This document shows positions 59,156 to 64,000 of a DNA stretch of 64,000 bases, in pieces. Source of the stretch: Linderina pennispora (taxonomy: Eukaryota; Kickxellomycota; Kickxellomycetes; Kickxellales; Kickxellaceae). Below the pieces are notes generated by a model that saw only the letters and a program-made list of their open reading frames with translations, was not told where the DNA came from and searched no databases. The stretch's first letter is position 1. Each line of letters begins with the position of its first letter. The translations under genes and the position numbers were made by a program. The stretch covers positions 1 to 64,000 of the forward strand of contig NW_024468269.1 in assembly GCF_002104995.1 (NCBI RefSeq). Reading direction: 5' to 3'.

Positions 59156-60331
59156 ATGTTGTTCAATATCAAGGTTGCAGCCGTCGCGGCTGTTGCTGCG
59201 CTGGCCACCGTCGCGCTGGGTGCGGGCAGCGGCCCTGTTGTGGATTTGACGCCCAAGAACTTCAAGCAGGTGGTTGATGGCAGCAAGGATGTGCTTGTCA
59301 AGTTCTACGCCCCGTGGTGCGGCCACTGCAAGAACATGGCTGAGGACTACGAGAAGCTGGCCGAAGGCTACAGCCATGCCAGCGACATTGTGATCGCCGA
59401 GGTCAACGCCGACGAGCACCGGGACCTGGGCAACCAGTTTGCTGTTCAGGGATTCCCGACGCTAAAGTTCTTCCCCAAGGGTGAGGACATCAAGACCCCT
59501 GTCGATTACTCGAGCGGCCGCGACCTGGACTCGCTGGTGGACTTTGTTCGCGAAAAGACGGGTGTTGCTGGACGCATCAAGAAGCCTGTGTCGCTGGTCG
59601 AGGAGCTGGACTTTGACAAGTTCAAGCAGATCGCCCTGGATGAGGACAAGTTTGTTTTGGTCGAGTTCTACGCCCCGTGGTGTGGCCACTGCAAGCGCCT
59701 GGCGCCCATCTATGCCCAGCTGTCCGAGGTGTTCCAGAACGACGACAACGTGGTGATTGCCAACTATGATGCCAGTGAGGACACCAAGATCCGCGACGAG
59801 GTCACGATCCAGGGCTTCCCGACTCTGATCGCCTTCCCGGCTGGCAAGGACGCCAAGCGCATCGAGTTCGAGGGCGACCGCTCGCTCGAGTCCCTGGTTG
59901 CCTTTGTTAACAAGCACGCCGGCACCCAGCGCACTGCTACAGGCACTCTGGACCAGACTGCTGGCCGCCTGGCTGCCCTTGATGCCCTGGCACGCGACTT
60001 CATTGATGCTACCACCGCCCAGCGCAAGAAGATCATCTCCAACGCCAAGGTGGTCGCCAGCGAGGTGCACGACAAGGCCCAGGCCAAGTTTGCCAAGTAC
60101 TACGTCAAGGTCATGGAGAAGGTCAGCAAGGCATCTGACTTTGCCGCCAAGGAGTCTGAGCGTCTGGCTAACATTGTCAAGAGCGGCGCGGTCAACGCCG
60201 GCAAGCTCGACAGCTTTGCCATCCGCCAGAACGTGCTGGATGTGTTCTTGGGCAAGGCCAAGGATCTCAAGAACCAGGATGAGGCTGCCGAGGCCGAGGC
60301 CGAGGCTGAGCATGTCAAGGACGAGCTCTAA
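59156..60331 (+). CDS. Protein disulfide isomerase, two thioredoxin domains plus ERp29-type tail
   Basis: 391 residues with a signal peptide (about 1-21). Domain a (VLVKFYAPWCGHCKNMAEDY) and domain a' (VLVEFYAPWCGHCKRLAPIY) both have CGHC. The all-helical ERp29 C-terminal domain covers about residues 260-365. The end HVKDEL is an ER-retrieval signal. The order a-a-D matches the PDI-D/ERp38 group (yeast-type PDI has four thioredoxin domains). It forms and rearranges disulfides in the ER lumen. Intact frame with strong G/C codon bias, suggesting high expression. Confidence 0.95.
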   Translation: MLFNIKVAAVAAVAALATVALGAGSGPVVDLTPKNFKQVVDGSKDVLVKFYAPWCGHCKNMAEDYEKLAEGYSHASDIVIAEVNADEHRDLGNQFAVQGFPTLKFFPKGEDIKTPVDYSSGRDLDSLVDFVREKTGVAGRIKKPVSLVEELDFDKFKQIALDEDKFVLVEFYAPWCGHCKRLAPIYAQLSEVFQNDDNVVIANYDASEDTKIRDEVTIQGFPTLIAFPAGKDAKRIEFEGDRSLESLVAFVNKHAGTQRTATGTLDQTAGRLAALDALARDFIDATTAQRKKIISNAKVVASEVHDKAQAKFAKYYVKVMEKVSKASDFAAKESERLANIVKSGAVNAGKLDSFAIRQNVLDVFLGKAKDLKNQDEAAEAEAEAEHVKDEL

Positions 60332-60494
60332 GCAACATTTTTCTCGTATAAAAATCCAATTGTCAGCAACATTTTCTGTCCCCCTAAGCAATTGCCAATG
60401 GGCTACTGGTGCCAAGTATGAATTTGTCGAAATGCGGCGAATGGCGGGAGATTTGGCACTACTCGCTGACTAGTACTGGTTTCTTTTGTGTACA

Positions 60495-61433
60495 ATGGCC
60501 AACGAGGCGACGCAGACACCAAACCCGATGTGGACACCCGACGCAGACTTGTCGCTGTTCATATCGATGATCGGGCTAAGACCTGTCGGGATTCACAGAC
60601 ACTTTCGCATGGTCAACATATACACGCGGCTAATGGGACGGCTCAGCAACAGGGATGTAAAGCCAGCAGATGTATGGAGGCGACTCGAGACACTGTATGA
60701 TATGGAGCTGCTAGAGGAGATGGAAGATGAGAACGAGGACGACGAGGACGACGAGGCCGAAGATGATGCGGAGGCAGAAGAGGAGGATGCGGCACAGGAT
60801 GATCAGGCCGAAGCTGGTTTGAGGCCAAGCAAAAGGCGGAGGACCACCAAGGATGAATCTGAGGAGCCAGACGATGAAGAAGACGATGAAGAAGAGGATG
60901 AAGACGAGGATGGTGAGGGCGAAGGCGATGGTGAGGGCGATGGCGAAGATAGCGCTGGAGAAGATCAGCACAGCTCAGAAACAAATATTCCACCATCCAG
61001 TATCGGCACCGTACTGGACGCATCGGACCCGCTGTTCTGGCGCAAGGCCAATGCAGAATTCGCACTGCCATGGACGGAGTTTGGCACGATGATGGTAGAG
61101 GCGCGCGGGGCGGGTGTCGATGATACGGACGACATGGCATCTGCTGCAGATCCCTCATCTTCGAAAAACGCAAGCCCAGAGCCTGAATCCGACGACAATA
61201 ACAACGACGATGACGATGACGATGATGATAACAATGAGGACGAGGACGAGGACGATGAGGACGACAAAGAAGACAAGTCCTATGTCTCGACGCGGCGTCG
61301 TGGGCGCTCATCGACACCGGTGCCGCGCACCCGTTCAAAGCCGCTGGCCAGCACACGTAGCAAGCGGTCAAGCAGAGGAAAAATAGCGTTTTCTCGTGTT
61401 AACAAAAAAAGAAAACGGCGGTTTACTTCTTAG
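60495..61433 (+). CDS. EAF7: NuA4 histone acetyltransferase subunit Eaf7 (MRGBP family)
   Basis: 312 residues from the ATG at 60495. The conserved N-terminal domain reads MWTPDADLSLFISMIGLRPV, GIHRHFRMVNIYTRLMGRLS, then VWRRLETLYDMELLEEME; DPLFWRKANAEFALPWTEFG lies after a long acidic insertion (residues about 78-165). The rest is disordered: an Asp/Asn/Glu-rich block, an Arg/Ser-rich region with basic nuclear-type signals, and the KKRKRRFTS end. Eaf7 joins Eaf3 and Eaf5 in a NuA4 sub-module. Its stop overlaps the 3' end of the convergent ankyrin gene by 11 bases. Confidence 0.9.
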   Translation: MANEATQTPNPMWTPDADLSLFISMIGLRPVGIHRHFRMVNIYTRLMGRLSNRDVKPADVWRRLETLYDMELLEEMEDENEDDEDDEAEDDAEAEEEDAAQDDQAEAGLRPSKRRRTTKDESEEPDDEEDDEEEDEDEDGEGEGDGEGDGEDSAGEDQHSSETNIPPSSIGTVLDASDPLFWRKANAEFALPWTEFGTMMVEARGAGVDDTDDMASAADPSSSKNASPEPESDDNNNDDDDDDDDNNEDEDEDDEDDKEDKSYVSTRRRGRSSTPVPRTRSKPLASTRSKRSSRGKIAFSRVNKKRKRRFTS

Positions 61434-62086
61434 CGTCAGTCGCTGAAGATTCGTTGTCCTGGGGCTTGGTGTTGTCGGCTGACGTGGCTATTGTGGCCGC
61501 AGCTGTGTCGTCATCTTTGCCACTGGAGATGCGCAGGTTGTTCATGATGTACTTTGTGACCATCTCGCGCAGCGCGTCCTCATCGGCCTCGTCGGCATCA
61601 TCGGCCTGCTGCATGATCCAGTTGGAGATATCCTGCAGTTTTTCCTCCGACACGTTGACCTGGTGCTGCTCCTCGGCCTCGTCGACTTGGTCGATCTCTG
61701 GCACCGGGATCTTGAGGCGCTCGCACAGCAGCTCAGTGACCTCAATGGCTTCGTTCTCAAGGGTTTGTATGGACAGGCGTCAGGCCCTCACTATTCTTGC
61801 ACTCAGGATCGGCACCGTGCTCCAGCAGCAGCTCAGCACACGCCTTGTCCTCACAGATATGCAGCGGTGTGTCGCCGTCGGCATCAGCCGATGTTGACGT
61901 TACCCGCCATTCTCCAGCAGGTACTTCAGCAGCTCCAGGCGCTTCCACGAGGCGGCAGCGTGGAGGGGGCTGTATCCGTTGGGGTCCTGGGCGTTGACCT
62001 GCGACTTGTCCGCCTCGACGAGCTGCTTGACGCGCTCAATGTTGTCGTCGCTGACGGCGATCCAGATGTTCGACTCCTTTGGCCAT
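61423..62086 (-). CDS. Ankyrin-repeat protein (four one-base frame breaks)
   Basis: The ATG at 62086 gives MAK, then one extra G shifts the frame; the expected ESNIWIAVSDDNIERVKQLV follows. Repeats: AQDPNGYSPLHAAASWKRLE, then DADGDTPLHICEDKACAELL and LEHGADPECKNSEGLTPVH. The C-terminus (PEIDQVDEAEEQHQVNVSEE, KLQDISNWIMQQ) is an acidic helical region ending in Lys. Frame breaks lie near 62080, 61912, 61900 and 61766, each a single base and all explicable as extra bases. The rebuilt size is about 220 residues. It resembles small fungal ankyrin proteins such as Yar1-type, but a specific role is not clear. Confidence 0.75.
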
Positions 62087-63817
62087 TGTGCTGGGCGATA
62101 GAACGGCTAAATATCGTGTTTCGGTGAAAAGAAGGGGGAGAGACGAAAGAGCAGTGACAGCTAGAATTTCCTCTGGCGGGCCGGGCTATCCCACTCGCCC
62201 CCCCCATCGACCCAGCCTGGCCCGCATCAATCCAGTTATGGCTGGCTCTTTGGGACCACCACCAGGAAAGCCGTGCTTTTTGCCACTGCCCTTTAAAAAC
62301 ACTGCTATCCCCGAGTCGAGTCCTGCTCTTCGGTTCTGTGGTGCCTGCTGCGGCTCCACGAGTGTTGGGTGAAGGACGTTTTATTTTTATACAAGGTTTG
62401 GTGGTGAAGGCGTTACCTGAGGTGCCATACGGCTGACCGCTACTCCGGGCGGCAGCACGTAAATAAGCAGATTTGCGGCAGCGGGCGGAGGAGCGGCCAG
62501 GACAGAACTGATCTTCGCAATACCGAGCGACTGCTTGAGGCGCATCAACAGCACGAAAAGCAGGCTTGTGAAACGTCGATCGAACGAGTCATTCGAAAAG
62601 CTGACAGGGACAAAAGGTGGTGTATAGAAATCCAAGGGCGCTTATTTTCCGAGGCGGTTTCTTTATCTCTACTGCCCTCCAGCTACCAGACTATTTATAC
62701 GGTTTACCATAGACTATTACAGGCTTGTAACAATGAGCAGTTCTGGCTTCGGCTCCGATTGCGGAATAGCAGCGCGTGCAATCCTGATGCAAACCGGGCT
62801 CCCATGCGCACATTCCTTCGGGCGAGGTAAGCAACCCCCTCTCAGAGCCACGCCCTGGGGTTAAGAAATAGTGAATCGAGGAACAGGAAGCTGGCTTGAA
62901 ATTTGTGGCTGCAACCTCAGGCACGCTTGTTCAGCTTGCAGTTCACCAAGTGCAAGGAGCGGGGCTTGTGAATCGAGTGCACTCAGAACACGTCGCCTCC
63001 TGCTCGCGCCCTTAAGCGCCCAGTCTGCGTGAACTGCCACCCTTGCCCCAGTCGCATAACGTGGTTGACTGAGGGAAAATCAGCAACACGAGCTCAGGCA
63101 AAAATCTTTTGTGGCGACGCAAGAGATCCGCGAGCCTGTGCCTTGTGCGGGAACACCGGTCCCCGCTCACAATTGATATTATAAATAGCTGCCTCTCTGA
63201 AGAGCTCACAGTGACACGTTCTTGGCCAGTGAACCAGTCAATGCTTGCAACATACCCGCCGCTGAGCTGCAGAGTGCTGTTGCCCACGTCTGCTTTCCTT
63301 GGCTGGTGGGGATAGAGATACGCATGATGTGAGAACGCGGGATTCGCTGCAGCACCCGCTCCCTACATAGATTTCTCCGACAGCTGGCTACACTGGCAAA
63401 TGTTCCATTGCAATGCCTGAAGGAAATAGCGTTGCCAGCAAATGAGGGAGTGTAGTGGTGCGAAAAAAAGATATGGCATTATTGCACCTTGGGATCTTGG
63501 GCTGAGGGCCTCCCTTCCCCCCCCCCCTCACACTTGAAAGAGTAAAGTTGCAGTTTGTGTGGAAAACAAGGGGGGAGACGTCCATATATATAGGTCAGCA
63601 TTTCGCGCACGAATGCCTGCTCAAACAACTAAACCCGGAAACGCCTTATTCCTCCACCCACCTCGCTCATTTGTTCATTGCCATTTACTCCGTTCTGCAA
63701 AAATTAGAGATAACCTCTCCGACTGCAATAGTTCGACTAGGAATATCTGTTGTACCTGTACAGTCTCTCTACACACAATTCCTAATCCATCTCTATAGGG
63801 ACTGACCAATCTGGCCA
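62087..63817. other. Intergenic region at the right end
   Basis: About 1.7 kb without a supported gene. A minus-strand frame at 62635-62387 (DFYTPPFVPVSFSNDSFDRR, no ATG at its start) is preceded by TATAAATAG at about 62700 and looks faintly protein-like; it may be a fragment or an exon. A run of ten C lies near 63519-63528. TATATATATAGG at 63583 suits a promoter for the rightmost frame. Confidence 0.4.
63583..63592 (+). promoter_or_regulatory. TATA element of the rightmost gene
   Basis: CATATATATAGG on the plus strand about 230 bases before the ATG at 63818. A pyrimidine-rich leader follows (CTCTCC, CTGTACAGTCTCTC). The distance to the ATG is long, so a 5' leader or short intron is implied. 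Confidence 0.3.
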
Positions 63818-64000
63818 ATGTTCAACGCTGCCAAGAGAATACGCGCAGTCGCAGGACCGGGCGGCAGAGAAGCAAAGGTTGCTATTGTCGATGAATGCCG
63901 GCGAGCACACGTAACGTGCAGCACTGCTTGCAGATGCGCGACAAGGTCAAGAGCGCCCTGGGCGATCGGGACCAGACAAGGGCGCCAGCATTGCGATGCT
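63818..64000 (+). CDS. Start of an unrecognised gene (partial, runs off right edge)
   Basis: An ATG in fair context (GCCAATGTT) opens MFNAAKRIRAVAGPGGREAK and stays open for 61 codons to the window edge. From about 63920 a second frame looks more protein-like (HCLQMRDKVKSALGDRDQTR), so a one-base break or short intron is possible. No family is recognised; the fragment is too short to assign. Confidence 0.35.
   Translation, partial: MFNAAKRIRAVAGPGGREAKVAIVDECRRAHVTCSTACRCATRSRAPWAIGTRQGRQHCDA

Noticed and set aside
62387-62635. An 82-codon minus-strand frame with a TATA-like element upstream
   Set aside because: It lacks an ATG at its start and shows no known domain. It is mentioned within the intergenic entry but is not strong enough to be called a gene.
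1-64000. tRNA, rRNA genes and CRISPR arrays
   Set aside because: I looked for B-box-like GGTTCGA/GGTTCAA motifs, long conserved rRNA blocks and regularly spaced repeats, and found none that hold up. A tRNA scan would be decisive; finding a scored tRNA would overturn this.

Overview
The window is nuclear DNA from a fungus. Several genes are fungal or fungal-like: a pentafunctional AROM polypeptide, Eaf7 and Yaf9 (NuA4/SWR1), an Rrn6/TAF1C-type Pol I factor, Bfr1, Qcr9 and a FunK1 kinase. Introns are short GT-AG introns (about 56-118 nt where both ends are clear). Housekeeping genes are rich in G/C at third positions. An expanded family of LRR-like proteins with an F-box-like start, together with FunK1 and Fanzor sequences, fits an early-diverging filamentous fungus, possibly a Kickxellomycotina/Coemansia-like lineage. 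That placement is inferred from gene content only.

Layout. 0-12.3 kb is housekeeping: the 5' end of a secreted protein gene, AROM (-), a small lysine-rich protein (-), ribosomal protein eL14 (-), a G-protein alpha subunit (+) and SPB1 (-). 12.3-33.7 kb is accessory, gene-poor and partly AT-rich. It holds an unrecognised, broken multi-exon gene candidate (-), an LRR-like gene (+), a divergent Rho-like GTPase (-), an AT-rich block with a hairpin repeat, a decayed FunK1 kinase gene (+), two copies of a dispersed repeat, an intact Sec4/Rab8-type GTPase (-), a small membrane protein (+) and a degraded Fanzor element (-). 33.9-54.4 kb is dense housekeeping: YAF9, a possible 43-aa peptide, a UBAP1-like ESCRT-I subunit, an RRN6-like factor, V-ATPase subunit a, three tandem LRR-like paralogues, a PP2A B''-type subunit, TRS23, QCR9 and BFR1. 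54.5-57.2 kb holds a FunK1 3'-flank fragment and a second, internally deleted Fanzor copy. 57.6-62.1 kb has a basic nucleolar-like protein, two thioredoxin-fold ER proteins, EAF7 and an ankyrin protein. The last 1.9 kb is mostly non-coding, with the start of one possible gene at the right edge.

The most interesting system is the pair of Fanzor (eukaryotic TnpB-like, RNA-guided nuclease) elements at 30.5-33.6 kb (-) and 55.0-57.2 kb (+). Copy 1 keeps the RuvC-I, II and III motifs and the zinc ribbon but has lost 148 nt and carries in-frame stops. Copy 2 has lost the catalytic core. Both retain a similar roughly 150-nt non-coding tail after the stop codon, ending in a CTCGC-N3-GCGAG hairpin, which is a candidate guide-scaffold (omega) RNA.

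Data quality matters here. Conserved single-copy genes (AROM, the G-alpha gene, the ankyrin gene) carry about a dozen one- or two-base frame breaks, several in homopolymers and some compensating. This is most simply explained by uncorrected sequencing indels, so 'broken' calls based only on single-base indels are tentative.
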